64,000 nucleotides of DNA from the NCBI GenBank assembly GCA_029690005.1, contig CP121458.1, positions 4,154,001-4,218,000 on the forward strand, read 5' to 3'. Position 1 is the stretch's first letter. Each line of letters begins with the position of its first letter. Source of the DNA: Prescottella defluvii (GTDB lineage Bacteria > Actinomycetota > Actinomycetes > Mycobacteriales > Mycobacteriaceae). A program made the translations under genes and the position numbers. Below are positions 9,231 through 19,512 of this stretch, piece after piece. The notes under the pieces were generated by a model, which was not told the origin of the DNA, did no database searches, and was given only the letters and a program-made list of their open reading frames with translations.

Positions 9231-10629
9231 CTACCCTTTCGTCCCCTGCGTCTGGAGATCGGCGCCGGCGATCGCCCACCGGCCCGACACCGTGCGCCAC
9301 AGCACGGCGAGCATCCGCAAAACCATGAACACGGTAAGCCCCGCCCAGATTCCTGCCAGCCCCCAGTCCCACACGAGCGACGACCAGATCAGCGGCAGGA
9401 ATCCGACCAGCGCGCAGGCCAGCGTCGCGGTCCGCAGGAACGCCGCGTCGCCGGCCCGAGCAGGACCCCGTCGAGCGCGAAGACCACCCCGGCGACCGGC
9501 ATGATGCCAACGAAGAACCACCACGCGATCAATGCCTGGTCGAGGACCGCCGCGTCGTCGGTGAACAATGTCGGCACCACCGCACTACCCGCCGCGAACG
9601 CGAGCGCCAGCACCGTCGCGAACACCGCCGACCACCGCGTCAGGCGCCACGCGAGCCGGTTGGCCCCCGCACCTGGCCGCGGCCGAGGGCGGCACCGACG
9701 AGTGTCTGCGCGGCGATGGCGAGGGAGTCGAGGGTCAGCGCGACGAAGTTCCACAGCTGGAGCACCACCTGATGCGCGGCGACCGCCGCCGCACCGAAGC
9801 GTGAGGCGACCGCAGCGGCGGACAGGAAGCACGCCTGGAACGCGAGACTGCGCAGAATCAGGTCGCGCCCGAGCACCAGCTGGGCGCGCATGACCGCAGG
9901 ACGCGGCCGAAGCGAGATCCCGTCACCCGGCACGGAGCCCGCGGAGCGGCGCTCACGCAGCAGGGCGGCGACGAACAGCACCGCCGACAGCGTCCGGCCC
10001 GCGACGTTCGCGACGGCCGATCCCGCGAGTTCCCAGCGGGGCGCACCGGCCACACCGTGCACCAGCAGCACGCACAGCACCGCCGAGAGCACCTGACCGG
10101 CGAGGACGAACCGCAGCGGGCGGAGGGTGTTCTGCACGCCCCGCATCCAGCCGTTGCCGGCCATCGCCACCAGGATCAGCGGTGCACCGAACACCGCGAT
10201 CCGCAGCCAACGTTCGGCTTCGACGGCGATGTCACCGGATCCGGCGATCAGACGCGTGATCGGGCCCGCGAGCATCTGGACGACCACCACCAGGGCGGCG
10301 CCGATGGCGAGCGCGAGCCACGTCGCCTGCACGCCCTCCCCGACCGCGTCGCGTTCTCGCCCGGCGCCGTACAGCCGCGACGCGCGTGCGGTGGTGCCGT
10401 AGGACAGGAACGTGAGCTGCGTGCTCACCTGCGCGAGGATCAGCCCGCCGACCGCGAGGCCGGCGAGCGCGAGGGCACCGAGATGGCCGACGACGGCGAT
10501 GTCGAGCAACAGGTAGAGGGGTTCGGCCGCGAGGACCCCGAGCGCCGGCAGCGCCAGCCCGAGGATCCGGCGCGGTCCGGCGTCGGCCTCTTCTGCACGG
10601 GACTCGTGGTCGGCGTCGGTGCCCGTCAA
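9231..10629 (-). CDS. dinF: MATE-family efflux transporter (DinF-like)
   Basis: Membrane transporter of the multidrug and toxin extrusion family, about 12 hydrophobic segments, matching Rv2836c. Conserved stretches include LPALGVLAAEPLYLLLDIAVVG near the start, AAHQVVLQLWNFVALTLDSLAIAAQ in the middle and VGFLPLIWSSLVWDWGLAGIW near the end. Frame breaks lie near 9665 and near 9457; the three pieces align end to end with the mycobacterial protein. A TTG at 10629, one base after the nrnA stop, is a plausible coupled start; an in-frame start at 10671 would overlap nrnA. The transported substrate cannot be told from sequence. Confidence 0.87.
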
Positions 10630-10630
10630 G

Positions 10631-11632
10631 TCAGCCGAGGACCTCGCGCAGCGCCGCGACGACGGCGTCACTCGAGCCGCACGCGGTGTAGCCCGCCGCG
10701 AAGCGGTGACCTCCGCCGCCCAGGCGCTCGGCGACCGTGGAGACGTCCACCGAGTCCTTCGACCGCAGCGACACCGACCACGAATCCGGCGTCGACTCCT
10801 TGAACACCGCGGCCACCTCCGCCTCGGCGGTGGTGCGGACGATGTCGATGACGCTCTCGATCTCCTCGGAACCGAGCCCGGCCGAGTCCGAGCACCGGAT
10901 CACCGCGTGGACCAGACCTCGACCGCCGACCGCGTCCGGGACGAGGACGGCGGAACTGAGCACCGACCCCAGCATCGGCAGCCAGCCGAACGGATGGGTG
11001 TCGAGCAGGCGACGGGTGATCGCGGCCCCGTCGATCCCGGTACCCAGGAGTCGCTCGGCGAGCGTGTGTGTGCCCGCCTGACCCCAACGGAACGATCCGG
11101 TGTCGGTGACCAACCCCGCGTACAGGCAATGCGCCAGATCGGTATCGATCGTCACACCCCACAGGTCGAACAGCTTGGCCAGCACGGCCGTCGTCGACTC
11201 GGCCGAGTCGTCGATCAGGTTGAGCATGCCGTACCGGGTGTTCGACCGATGATGGTCGATCACCAGTGATCGCCGCGCCCCGCCCAGCCGGGACGCGAGC
11301 GAGCCGAGACGCCCGGCGCTGCCGCAGTCCACGGTGACGAGCAGGTCGACCTCGTCAGCGACGTCGTCGACCCGGGTCAGCAGGTCGGTGCCCGGCAACC
11401 CGTCCATCGACACCGGCAGCTCACTCGGCGACGCGAACGCGACCTGCACCGGAATCCCCTTGCGTTCGAAGGCAATTCCGAGCGCAAGACCACTACCGAC
11501 AGTGTCGGCGTCGGGCTGGACGTGGCACAGGATGGTCACCGATGTCGCTGCGTCCAACACCTCGACCGCGTCCTGCATCTGCAGGTCCTGCGGTGCGAGC
11601 GTCGGCGGCGCGGTGTCCGGACAGTGAGTCAT
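10631..11632 (-). CDS. nrnA: Bifunctional oligoribonuclease / pAp phosphatase NrnA
   Basis: DHH/DHHA1-superfamily phosphoesterase that finishes RNA decay by cleaving nanoRNA and hydrolyses 3'-phosphoadenosine-5'-phosphate; equivalent to Rv2837c. The 333-residue frame is intact. Motifs are HVQPDADTVGS (metal site), VTVDCGS, IDHHRSN (the DHH triad) and the DHHA1 glycine loop GGGGHRFAAGY near the C terminus. It is 12 bases downstream of rbfA. Its presence beside pnp and nusA-infB genes fits an RNA-turnover and translation cluster. Confidence 0.93.
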   Translation of the reverse strand: MTHCPDTAPPTLAPQDLQMQDAVEVLDAATSVTILCHVQPDADTVGSGLALGIAFERKGIPVQVAFASPSELPVSMDGLPGTDLLTRVDDVADEVDLLVTVDCGSAGRLGSLASRLGGARRSLVIDHHRSNTRYGMLNLIDDSAESTTAVLAKLFDLWGVTIDTDLAHCLYAGLVTDTGSFRWGQAGTHTLAERLLGTGIDGAAITRRLLDTHPFGWLPMLGSVLSSAVLVPDAVGGRGLVHAVIRCSDSAGLGSEEIESVIDIVRTTAEAEVAAVFKESTPDSWSVSLRSKDSVDVSTVAERLGGGGHRFAAGYTACGSSDAVVAALREVLG

Positions 11633-11644
11633 GGGCGCCTCGGG

Positions 11645-12109
11645 TCAGTCGTCCTCGGACGAGGAATCGTCGTCCGCCGGACGCGGCTCCTTGTAGGGAT
11701 CCGCGTCGCCGGCCGGCGTCGCGTTCTCCCGCGCCCGTGCCACCGCGTCGTCCGCGGCCCGCGCGCGGGCGAGCAGTTCCTCCATGTGCCGCGCGGTGTC
11801 GGGCACCGTGTCGGCGACGAAGGTCAGCGTCGGGGTGAAACGCACCCCGGTTCCCGCTCCCACCTTCGAGCGCAGCACACCCTTGGCCTTTTCGAGGCCC
11901 GCTGCGGCACCGACCAGGTCGGGTGCGGAATCGATGTCCGTACCCATCACCGTGTAGTACACGGTGGCGTCGTGCAGGTCTGCCGTGACCTTGGCGTCGG
12001 TGATGGTCACGTAGGCCAGACGCGGGTCCTTGATCTCGTGGTCGATCGCCGTCGCGACGATCGTGCTGATGCGCTTCGCGAGCCTGCGTGCGCGTGCAGG
12101 ATCTGCCAT
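11645..12109 (-). CDS. rbfA: Ribosome-binding factor A
   Basis: Assists 16S rRNA 5'-end maturation and late 30S assembly. 154 residues, starting [19 protein letters not shown], with the KH-like fold segment [21 protein letters not shown]. The C-terminal 25 residues are acidic and serine-rich ([10 protein letters not shown]), a common actinobacterial tail. The frame is intact. Upstream neighbour is the DUF503 gene (5-base gap) and downstream is nrnA, the conserved order after infB. Confidence 0.96.
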   Translation of the reverse strand: MADPARARRLAKRISTIVATAIDHEIKDPRLAYVTITDAKVTADLHDATVYYTVMGTDIDSAPDLVGAAAGLEKAKGVLRSKVGAGTGVRFTPTLTFVADTVPDTARHMEELLARARAADDAVARARENATPAGDADPYKEPRPADDDSSSEDD

Positions 12110-12114
12110 GGCAA

Positions 12115-12441
12115 TCAGTCTCCTCTCCGGGATATCCCGCCGTCAGCCCGTTCAATCTTCGGGGCCGAAATTCTTCGTCGAACTGCAAGCAATTGCAGTT
12201 CCGGTCGCCCAGCGACGTGCCGCTCACACTGATCGAGCACCTCGTGGACATGATCGACCCCCGAACTCGCCACCGCGACCCCGAGCAGGGTCCGCCGGTA
12301 GCGGTCCTGCTCACCGGTCTCGGCAGCCGACACCCCGAATCGACGCAGCTCGGTCAGGATCGGCCGCACCAGCGACCGCTTCTCCTTCAGTGACCGCACG
12401 TCGCCGAACAGAATGTCCATCTCGAGCGCGCCGAGATACAC
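12115..12441 (-). CDS. DUF503 family protein (YlxP-like)
   Basis: Small protein of 108 residues starting at GTG 12441 ([28 protein letters not shown]). The segment [24 protein letters not shown] is the DUF503 hallmark. Members sit between infB and rbfA in many Gram-positive genomes, and B. subtilis YlxP has been linked to ribosome assembly; the molecular role is otherwise unknown. The last 15 residues look less conserved, so the true C terminus may be altered by an undetected indel. Confidence 0.88.
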   Translation of the reverse strand: MYLGALEMDILFGDVRSLKEKRSLVRPILTELRRFGVSAAETGEQDRYRRTLLGVAVASSGVDHVHEVLDQCERHVAGRPELQLLAVRRRISAPKIERADGGISRRGD

Positions 12442-12471
12442 CAGTCCTCCCTCCGGTGAACAGCATCGAAT

Positions 12472-12548
12472 CCCGGCACGGCCGGGTTGTCGATTCCCGG
12501 CACAGCCGGGGCGTCCCTCCCCGGCGGCCGGAGCCGCCAGGGAGGGAC
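12472..12548 (-). terminator. Three stacked hairpins after infB
   Basis: Two near-identical units, CCCGGCACGGCCGGG (12472-12486) and CCCGGCACAGCCGGG (12496-12510), each fold on themselves. They are followed by a 16-bp stem, 12513-12528 with 12533-12548, and a 4-base loop CGGA. The single mismatch of that stem is a G-U wobble in the minus-strand RNA. The array lies between the infB stop (12563) and the DUF503 start, so it probably terminates or attenuates infB transcripts. Confidence 0.7.
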
Positions 12549-12562
12549 GCAGTGCTGTGCGA

Positions 12563-15462
12563 CTAGTCGCGCGGCTTCTCGCGAAGCTCGTACGCCTCGA
12601 TCACGTCACCGACCTTGATGTCGTTGTACGTGACGGTCAGACCGCACTCGTAGCCTTCGCGGACCTCGGTCGCGTCGTCCTTCTCACGCTTGAGCGACGA
12701 GATCGTCATGGTCTCGGCGATCACCGCGTTGTCACGGATGAGACGTGCCTTCGCGTTGCGGCGCACGATGCCCGAGGTGACGAGGCAGCCGGCGATGTTA
12801 CCGATCTTCGAGGAACGGAACATTGCACGGATCTCGGCCTGGCCCAGAGTGACCTCTTCGTAGACCGGCTTGAGCATGCCCTTGAGGGCCTTTTCAACCT
12901 CGTCGATGGCCTGGTAGATCACCGAGTAGTACCGGATGTCGACGCCCTCGCGGTTCGCCAGCTCCGTCGCCTTGCCTTCGGCACGGACGTTGAAGCCGAT
13001 GATGATCGCGTTGGACGCGGACGCCAGGTTGACGTTGGTCTCGGTGATGCCACCGACACCGCGGTCGATGACCCGCAGCTGCACCTCGTCGTCGATCTCG
13101 ATCCCCATGAGGGCCTCTTCCAGCGCCTCGACGGTGCCGGAGTTGTCGCCCTTGAGGATGAGGTTGAGCTCGTTGTGCTCCTTGAGCGCGGCATCCAGAT
13201 CTTCCAGGCTGATGCGCTTGCGGCTGCGGGCAGCGAGCGCGTTGCGCTTGCGTGCATTACGCCGGTCCGCGATCTGGCGGGCGATCCGGTCCTCGTCGAC
13301 CACGAGCAGGTTGTCGCCTGCGCCGGGGACCGACGTGAAGCCGACGACCTGGACGGGACGCGAAGGCAGAGCCTCCTCGACGTCGTCTCCGTGCTCGTCG
13401 ATCATGCGACGGACGCGGCCATAGGCGTCGCCCGCGACGATCGAGTCGCCGACCCGCAGCGTGCCGCGCTGGATGAGCACGGTCGCGACGGGGCCACGGC
13501 CACGGTCGAGGTGGGCCTCGATCGCGACACCCTGGGCGTCCATGTCCGGGTTGGCGCGCAGATCCAGGGAGGCATCCGCGGTCAACAGCACTGCTTCCAG
13601 GAGGGCATCGATGTTGGTGCCCTGCTTGGCGGAGATGTCGACGAACATAGTGTCGCCGCCGTACTCCTCAGTGACCAGTCCGTACTCGGTCAGCTGCTGA
13701 CGGATCTTGTCCGGGTTCGCGCCTTCCTTGTCGATCTTGTTCACCGCGACCACGATCGGCACGTCGGCCGCCTGGGCGTGGTTGATCGCTTCCACCGTCT
13801 GCGGCATGACGCCGTCGTCGGCTGCGACCACGAGAATCGCAAGGTCGGTGGCCTTGGCACCACGCGCACGCATGGCCGTGAAGGCCTCGTGACCCGGGGT
13901 GTCGATGAACGTCACCAGGCGCTCGTTGCCGTCCAGCTCGGTCAGCACCTGGTAGGCGCCGATGTGCTGGGTGATGCCGCCGGCCTCGCCCTCGCGGACG
14001 TTTTCCTTGCGGATCGTGTCGAGCAGGCGGGTCTTGCCGTGGTCGACGCTGACCCATGACGGTGACCACCGGCGGACGCGACGCGAGATCGTCCTCGTCG
14101 CCCGCGTCCTCGCCGTAGGTGAGGTCGAACGACTCGAGCAGCTCGCGATCCTCGTCCTCCGGGCTGACGACCTGGACGACGTAGTTCATCTCGCCGCCGA
14201 GCAGCTCCAGCGTCTCGTCATTCACCGACTGAGTGGCCGTGACCATCTCGCCGAGGTTGAACAACGCCTGCACGAGTGCTGCGGGGTTCGCATCGATCTT
14301 GTCTGCAAAGTCCGACAGCGATGCGCCGCGGGCGAGACGGATGGTCTCGCCGTTGCCGCGGGGCAACCGCACGCCACCGACTGCAGGCGCCTGCATGCTC
14401 TCGTACTCGGCGCGCTTCGCCCGCTTCGACTTGCGACCACGACGGGGTGCACCACCGGGACGACCGAACGCACCCGCGGCACCGCCGCGACCACCCGGAC
14501 GTCCGCCGCCGCCACCGGGGCGACCGCGGAATCCACCGGGAGCACCGGCACCTGCACCTGCAGCAGGAGCGCCGGCACCGGGAGCGCCGCCACCACGGTA
14601 ACCGCCGCCGCCACCCGGACGACCGCCGCCGCCACCGGGACGACCGCCGGGGCGACCCGCACCGGGAGCCGGACGGGCTGCGCGCTGAGGCATCGCACCC
14701 GGGTTCGGGCGGGGAGGCATGGAGCCGGGGCTGGGACGGGACCGCCCTGGCCGGGCGCCGGACGCGGACCGCCGGGACCGGCAGCCGGACGCGGAGCGCC
14801 GGGAGCACCCGGACGCGGCGCGCCACCCTGCGGGCCCGGACGCGGAGCACCCGGACGGGTGCACCCGGACGGGTGCACCGGGAGCCGGACGCGGAGCCGG
14901 ACGGTCGGCCGGAGCCGACGAGTACGGGTTGTTACCGACACGCGGCGGCTTGGGGCCGGGGCGCGGACCACCGGGCTTGGGGCCCGGCGAGGTCGGGCTG
15001 CTGCCGCCGGGGCCGCGGGAGCGGCCGGAGCAGCAGGTGCCTGCGGAGCAGGCTTCGGTGCCGGCGTGGGCGCCGGACCCGGACGGGGACCGGGGACCTG
15101 AGCGGCCGGTGCGCTGGGCGCAGCCGGTTCCGCAGGAGCCGGGGTTGCTGCCGCCGGGGCTGCGGGAGCAGCCGGGGCGGGCTTGGGGCCGGGCGCGGGG
15201 CACCGGGCTTGGGTGCGGAAGCACCGGGCACGCCGGGCTTCGCAGCCGGACGCGGAGCGCTCTCCGCACCTTCCGGCTTGCCACCTTCGGACTTCGCCTT
15301 CGCCGACGGGAACGACTCCCGCAGACGACGTGCGACGGGCGCCTCGACCGTCGAGGACGCCGACTTCACGAACTCGCCCTGCTCCTTGAGCCGTGCGAGT
15401 AGTTCCTTGCTTGTGACACCGAGTTCTTTCGCCAACTCGTGCACGCGGGCTTTGCCTGCCAC
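12563..15462 (-). CDS. infB: Translation initiation factor IF-2
   Basis: GTPase that loads initiator tRNA on the 30S subunit. The N terminus ([20 protein letters not shown]) is the IF2_N domain. A long Pro/Ala/Gly/Arg-rich linker follows, including [14 protein letters not shown] stretches. Next come the second IF2_N-type segment ([23 protein letters not shown]), the G domain (VTVMG, then HGKT and [17 protein letters not shown]) and the C-terminal OB-fold domains ending [10 protein letters not shown]. Breaks lie near 15200, 14985, 14870, 14740 and 14053; four are in the GC-rich linker and the last is inside the P-loop, where one extra base follows VTVMG. A working cell cannot lack IF-2, so these are read as sequencing errors. 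Repaired length is about 965 residues. Confidence 0.95.
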
Positions 15463-15644
15463 TGCTCTCCTCTACTGAGAGGTCGAGCGAGCGACTGATG
15501 CCCGCACGACCTCGGTTATCTCCGATGGACGTTCATCGCTGGTGCTTCACGGTGTGCTCGATGAGTGCTTGTGCCTGTTCTCTGAGGTACTGCTCGTAAT
15601 TCCCGAGTGTTACTGCGACTCGAGAGGTCCCGAGTGGTACTGCG

Positions 15645-16013
15645 TCACGCGTGATCACTGTCCTGTTCACACAGGGCCGAGTGACCCGCCCTTGAAGTCT
15701 CGGACATTTCGACCGCTTCCATCAGCCGGTCGAGTTCCGAGGAATCCAGACTTCCGGACACCCGCAGTGCTCTGCCGAATGCTCGGCGCCGGCCCGCCTC
15801 GCTCAGACACTTCGGATCGAGGTGCAACCATGCACCACGCCCGGGGAGCCTTCGCTTCAGATCGGGCGCGAGGACGAACCCACCGGATTCGGCCTGGTGT
15901 GCCACGACCCTGAGCAGGTCGGCGGCCAGCCCTTTCTGCCTGCATCCGACGCACGTCCGCACCGGTTCACCGGCTCGGACACGCGTCAACACAGACAGTT
16001 CACGCTGAACCAT
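15645..16013 (-). CDS. ylxR: YlxR family RNA-binding protein (DUF448)
   Basis: 122 residues with the signature RTCVGCRQKGLAADLLRVV and CLSEAGRRRAFGRAL. This small basic protein is always found between nusA and infB in Gram-positive bacteria (Rv2840c in mycobacteria). It is thought to bind RNA, and YlxR/RnpM of other bacteria has been tied to RNase P modulation. ATG at 16013 is used; an internal GTG/TTG start is possible because the first 12 residues are poorly conserved. The frame is intact. Confidence 0.9.
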   Translation of the reverse strand: MVQRELSVLTRVRAGEPVRTCVGCRQKGLAADLLRVVAHQAESGGFVLAPDLKRRLPGRGAWLHLDPKCLSEAGRRRAFGRALRVSGSLDSSELDRLMEAVEMSETSRAGHSALCEQDSDHA

Positions 16014-16057
16014 CGACCACTCTACCGCTGTATCGCCGTGAACTCCGCATTCTGTTC

Positions 16058-17090
16058 CTAAGCACCTGTCGTTTCGCGACCGACCTGTGACTCGGGGCCC
16101 GGTGCGGCATCGCTGCGGATGTCGATACGCCATCCGGTCAACCGCGCAGCCAGACGCGCGTTTTGGCCTTCCTTGCCGATCGCCAGCGACAGCTGGAAGT
16201 CCGGGACGACGACGCGCGCGGCACGGGCGTCCGGGTCGACAACAGTGACGGACACCACTTTGGACGGCGACAGCGCGTTCCCGACGAACTTCGCGGGATC
16301 CTCGTCGTAGTCGATGATGTCGATCTTCTCGCCCGCCAGCTCGCTCATGACGTTGCGCACACGCTGGCCCATCGGGCCGATGCACGCGCCCTTGGCGTTC
16401 AGCCCCGGAACCCGGGAGTGGACGGCGATCTTGGAGCGGTGGCCGGCCTCGCGCGCCACCGCGACGATCTCGACCGATCCGTCGGCGATCTCGGGGAGCC
16501 TCGAGGGGCGAACAGCTTGCGCACGAGGTTCGGGTGCGTGCGCGAGAGCGTGATCTGCGGCCCGCGCTGGCCGCGGGACACGCCCACGACGTAGCACTTG
16601 ATCCGGTCGCCGTGCTCGTAGGTCTCCCCCGGCACCTGCTCGGCCGGCGGGATGAGTCCCTCGGCACCGTTCGCCTCGCTGCCGATGCGCACGACCACCA
16701 TGCCGCGCGCGTTGGCGCGGGTGTCGCGCTGGATGACGCCGCCGACGATCTCGCCCTCGTGGGTGGAGAACTCGCCGAAGCTGCGCTCGTGCTCCGCATC
16801 ACGCAGGCGCTGGAGGATCACCTGACGGGCGGTGGTTGCCGCGATCCGGCCGAAGCCCTCGGGGGTGTCGTCCCATTCCTCGCCGACGCGGTTGCCGTCG
16901 ATGTCGGCGTCGTGCGCCATGACCCGGACGACACCGGTCTTGGTGTCGACGTCGATCCGGGCGTGCGGCTGATGCCCCTCGGTGTGGCGGTAGGCCGTCA
17001 GCAGAGCGGTCTCGATCGCCGCGATGATCGTCCCGCGGAGATACCCTTGTCCGCTTCGATCGCGCGCAGCGCTGCGATGTCGATATTCAC
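16058..17090 (-). CDS. nusA: Transcription termination/antitermination factor NusA
   Basis: RNA polymerase-associated factor controlling pausing, termination and antitermination of rRNA. The start GTG at 17090 gives [18 protein letters not shown]. The N-terminal domain, S1 domain ([20 protein letters not shown]) and two KH regions ([40 protein letters not shown]) are seen. One base is missing near 17037 and one is extra near 16505. Repaired length is about 344 residues, the short actinobacterial form without the C-terminal acidic repeats. The start overlaps the rimP stop by three bases (GTGA). Confidence 0.95.
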
Positions 17091-17656
17091 TTGTCCGACC
17101 CCTCTACTTCTTCTTCGTTCGACGCGTCCGCGTCCGCAGGCGCCACACGGCCCTCGGGGATTCCTCCCGCGAGTTCGAGTTCCCGCGCGTCGGGGCGCGA
17201 GAACTCCACCTGCACAACAGCTTTCCTGACATCCTTCAGTTCCACCCGGCGCACCGCCGGACCACCCTTGGCCTTCACGACCACGTCGACCGCACCGTCG
17301 GAGAGCCGACCGATCCGGCCCGTGACCGACTCGGTCTCGAGTTCGATGAGCGCCTTGCGACCCTGGGCGCGCCGCCAGTGACGATCCTCGGTCAGCGGCC
17401 GGTCGATTCCTGGCGACGTCACCTCGAGGGTGTGCGGGGATTCACCGAAATCGGAGACCGCGTCGAAGACCTCGGAGATCACGTGACTCAGCCGAGCCAC
17501 TTCGTCCAGTTCGAGACCTGCGTCGCTGTCGACCATGACGCGAACGGAGCTGTGCCGACCTGCGAGCGTGATGGTCACGTCCTCGAGGTCGTAGCCCTCG
17601 CGCTCGACGGGTTCGGCGAGAAGCTCGATAACCCTCTCCCTCGACGGCACCGGCAT
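17087..17656 (-). CDS. rimP: Ribosome maturation factor RimP
   Basis: 30S assembly factor that binds before uS12 incorporation. 189 residues, intact, beginning [27 protein letters not shown], with [10 protein letters not shown]-type core ([22 protein letters not shown]) and an acidic C-terminal tail. First gene of the rimP-nusA-ylxR-infB unit; its stop overlaps the nusA GTG. The promoter should lie in the 235-base divergent spacer 17657-17891, where I see no clear operator. Confidence 0.95.
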   Translation of the reverse strand: MPVPSRERVIELLAEPVEREGYDLEDVTITLAGRHSSVRVMVDSDAGLELDEVARLSHVISEVFDAVSDFGESPHTLEVTSPGIDRPLTEDRHWRRAQGRKALIELETESVTGRIGRLSDGAVDVVVKAKGGPAVRRVELKDVRKAVVQVEFSRPDARELELAGGIPEGRVAPADADASNEEEVEGSDK

Positions 17657-17891
17657 CTGAGACGCTCCTCGCTTCAGTTGTGGTCAAGACTGACGTGTGG
17701 TCGCCTGCAGTCCCGTTCCGTCGACTTCATCGACGCAGGACTCGACGCACCACGAGGTGGACTGTGGAGTCTTCAGGGTATCGCGGATTTCGACCGACCG
17801 TGACCACGCGGGGCCCGTCCGACCGGACCCCGCGGTTCGTCCCGAGCTGCTCGGTGCCGAGAATCCGGTGCAGTCCTGGCACCATGATCAG

Positions 17892-18388
17892 GTGCGAACG
17901 CCCTTCCTCACCCAACCACTGTCCCGCCGCGCCGCGCTGCGGGTCGCGGGCAGCGCAGTACTCGGTGCCTCGGCACTTGCGCTGACGACCGGCTGCTCGG
18001 ATTCCGGATCGGCCGACTCCCCGCGGAGGTCGATGCGCTGACCACGCAGGCCGAGCGTGCACGACGCGACGCAGCGAACGCGACCGCAGCGATCGCGGTG
18101 CTCCCGGACCGTGCCGGGGCGCTCGGTGCGGTGGCGGCCGAACGGTCGGCGCACGCCGACGCGCTCGACGCGGAGATCGCGCGTGCCGCCACAGTGACGC
18201 CGTCGAGCACCGCACCGGCGGCGCCGCCGGTGACGGCGCCACCGACGCTCGAGCAGCTGCGGGCCGATCTCGCAGACTCGCAGAAGGAAGCCGCGCGACT
18301 GGCGCGCACCCAATCCGGATACCGCGCAGGTCTGCTCGGTTCGATCAGCGCGGCGTGCGCCGCGCAGCAGGCGGTGTTGCTGGCATGA
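17892..18388 (+). CDS. Tat-type lipoprotein, Rv2843-like
   Basis: The start GTG at 17892 gives a signal with twin arginines and a lipobox: SRRAALRVAG, then LTTGCSDSG, so export by Tat and lipid attachment at the cysteine are likely. The rest is alanine-rich and helical (LTTQAERARRDAANATAAIAVL). One base appears to be missing near 18018, after which the frame continues to a TGA at 18386-18388. It occupies the position of mycobacterial Rv2843 beside rimP. Its stop overlaps the start of the next gene (ATGA), implying translational coupling with the ferritin-like partner. Function unknown. Confidence 0.75.
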
Positions 18389-18831
18389 GCAATCAGAATC
18401 CCGGTCCCGAGCAGCAGGCGTTGATCGACGCGCTCCAGGCCGAGTACTCCGCGATCTTCGCGTACGGCCTGGTGGCGGCGTTCTCCAACCCGAACCGATC
18501 CGATCTCGTCGCCGTGAACACCGCGGCGCACCGGGCCCGACGCGACGCGACGATCGACGCACTCGTCGCCGCCAGCGTCCAGCCCCCGCAGCCCGAGGCC
18601 GGCTACTCGGTCCCCTTCCCGGTGAACGATCCGACGTCCGCGGCGCAGTTGGCGGCCCAGGTGGAGTCGGACACCGCGGTCGCGTGGCGGTCGGTGATCG
18701 AGCGCAGTCAGTCCGAGCACACGCGCGAAGTCGCCGTCACGGCTCTCACGGAAGCCGCTGTGCGAGAGGCGAACTGGCGTGCCATTCTCGGCGTCTCGCC
18801 GCCGACGACGGCGTTCCCGGGGCAGCCCTGA
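18385..18831 (+). CDS. Ferritin-like DUF4439 protein, Rv2844-like
   Basis: 148 residues with two long helical pairs: EQQALIDALQAEYSAIFAYGLVAAFS and later a segment with HRARRDATIDALVAA and AVAWRSVIERSQSEHTREVAV. Glu, Tyr and His spacing is that of the DUF4439 ferritin-like superfamily (E19, H52 region, E/H in SEHTRE), but a full diiron ligand set cannot be confirmed by eye. No signal peptide. It overlaps the upstream lipoprotein gene by four bases and is the equivalent of Rv2844. Metal binding is a family inference, not demonstrated. Confidence 0.8.
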   Translation: MSNQNPGPEQQALIDALQAEYSAIFAYGLVAAFSNPNRSDLVAVNTAAHRARRDATIDALVAASVQPPQPEAGYSVPFPVNDPTSAAQLAAQVESDTAVAWRSVIERSQSEHTREVAVTALTEAAVREANWRAILGVSPPTTAFPGQP

Positions 18832-18945
18832 TCGCCCCCGATCATCCATTGAATGGGAAAGCCTCTCGCGGAATGCGTTGCGGGACCTAAGTTCTTCGAC
18901 AACATTCGCGACATTCCGAGCACTCGGAGACCGAGAGGACGTCCC

Positions 18946-19434
18946 ATGACCGAACGCACCATCGAGCAGCGCATCGCCGACCTCGAGCGGATCGAGGCCA
19001 TCAAGGCGCTCAAGCACCGATACCTGCGCGCGTGCGACGCCAAGGACGCGGACACGTTCCGCGCATGCTTCATCGAGCGCGGCGCGCAGATCGACTACGG
19101 TCCGCTCGGCAAGTTCGACGATGCCGACCCCATCGCCGAGGTGTTCCGCAACATCGCCCTGCAGACGGTCGACGGCAAGCACGTCATCCTCGACATGCAC
19201 CACGCCTTCCATCCGGACATCACCCTGCACGGCGACGATCTGGCGTCCGGCAAGTGGACGCTCGCCTTCCGCCAGGTCAACCTGATCGACAACACCGAGA
19301 CCGTCCGTTCGATCGAGTACGTCGACGAGTACGTCGTCGAGAACGGCGCGTGGAAGATGTCGAAGTGCCAGTCGATCACGCTGTGGTCGATGACCCGACC
19401 GCTCGCGGAGGGCACCGTCGTCACCGAGGGCTGA
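18946..19434 (+). CDS. SnoaL-like / NTF2-fold protein
   Basis: 162 residues, alpha+beta barrel type, with the SnoaL_4-like opening TIEQRIADLERIEAIKALKHRYLRACDAKD and a C-terminal WKMSKCQSITLWS. Such proteins are dehydratases, isomerases or ring-hydroxylation small subunits that bind small hydrophobic ligands. It faces a carotenoid-cleavage-type oxygenase across a strong bidirectional terminator, which hints at a shared substrate pathway. Start ATG at 18946 is preceded by GAGAGGACG; upstream in-frame codons lack family similarity. The exact reaction is unknown. Confidence 0.8.
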   Translation: MTERTIEQRIADLERIEAIKALKHRYLRACDAKDADTFRACFIERGAQIDYGPLGKFDDADPIAEVFRNIALQTVDGKHVILDMHHAFHPDITLHGDDLASGKWTLAFRQVNLIDNTETVRSIEYVDEYVVENGAWKMSKCQSITLWSMTRPLAEGTVVTEG

Positions 19435-19446
19435 CGCGGACGGAAC

Positions 19447-19496
19447 CGGCCCGGGCACCGTGGGTGGATCGTCGGATCCCCCACGGCGCCGGGCCG
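19447..19496. terminator. Bidirectional terminator between convergent genes
   Basis: CGGCCCGG (19447-19454) pairs with CCGGGCCG (19489-19496) and CCGTGGG (19458-19464) with CCCACGG (19480-19486), giving a two-segment stem with a 15-base apical loop. It lies between the SnoaL-like gene stop (19434) and the oxygenase gene stop (19513), so it can serve both strands. Confidence 0.75.
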
Positions 19497-19512
19497 ATCG
19501 CGCTTCCGGCCG

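Noticed and set aside
12413-14059. A 548-codon open frame opposite infB
   Set aside because: Antisense shadow of the IF-2 G domain and C-terminal domains; composition and position fit no real gene.
14847-14876. Two overlapping GCACCCGGACGGGTGC palindromes as a regulatory site
   Set aside because: They lie within the Pro/Gly/Arg-rich linker of IF-2 and are explained by the coding repeats; they may cause local sequencing errors.
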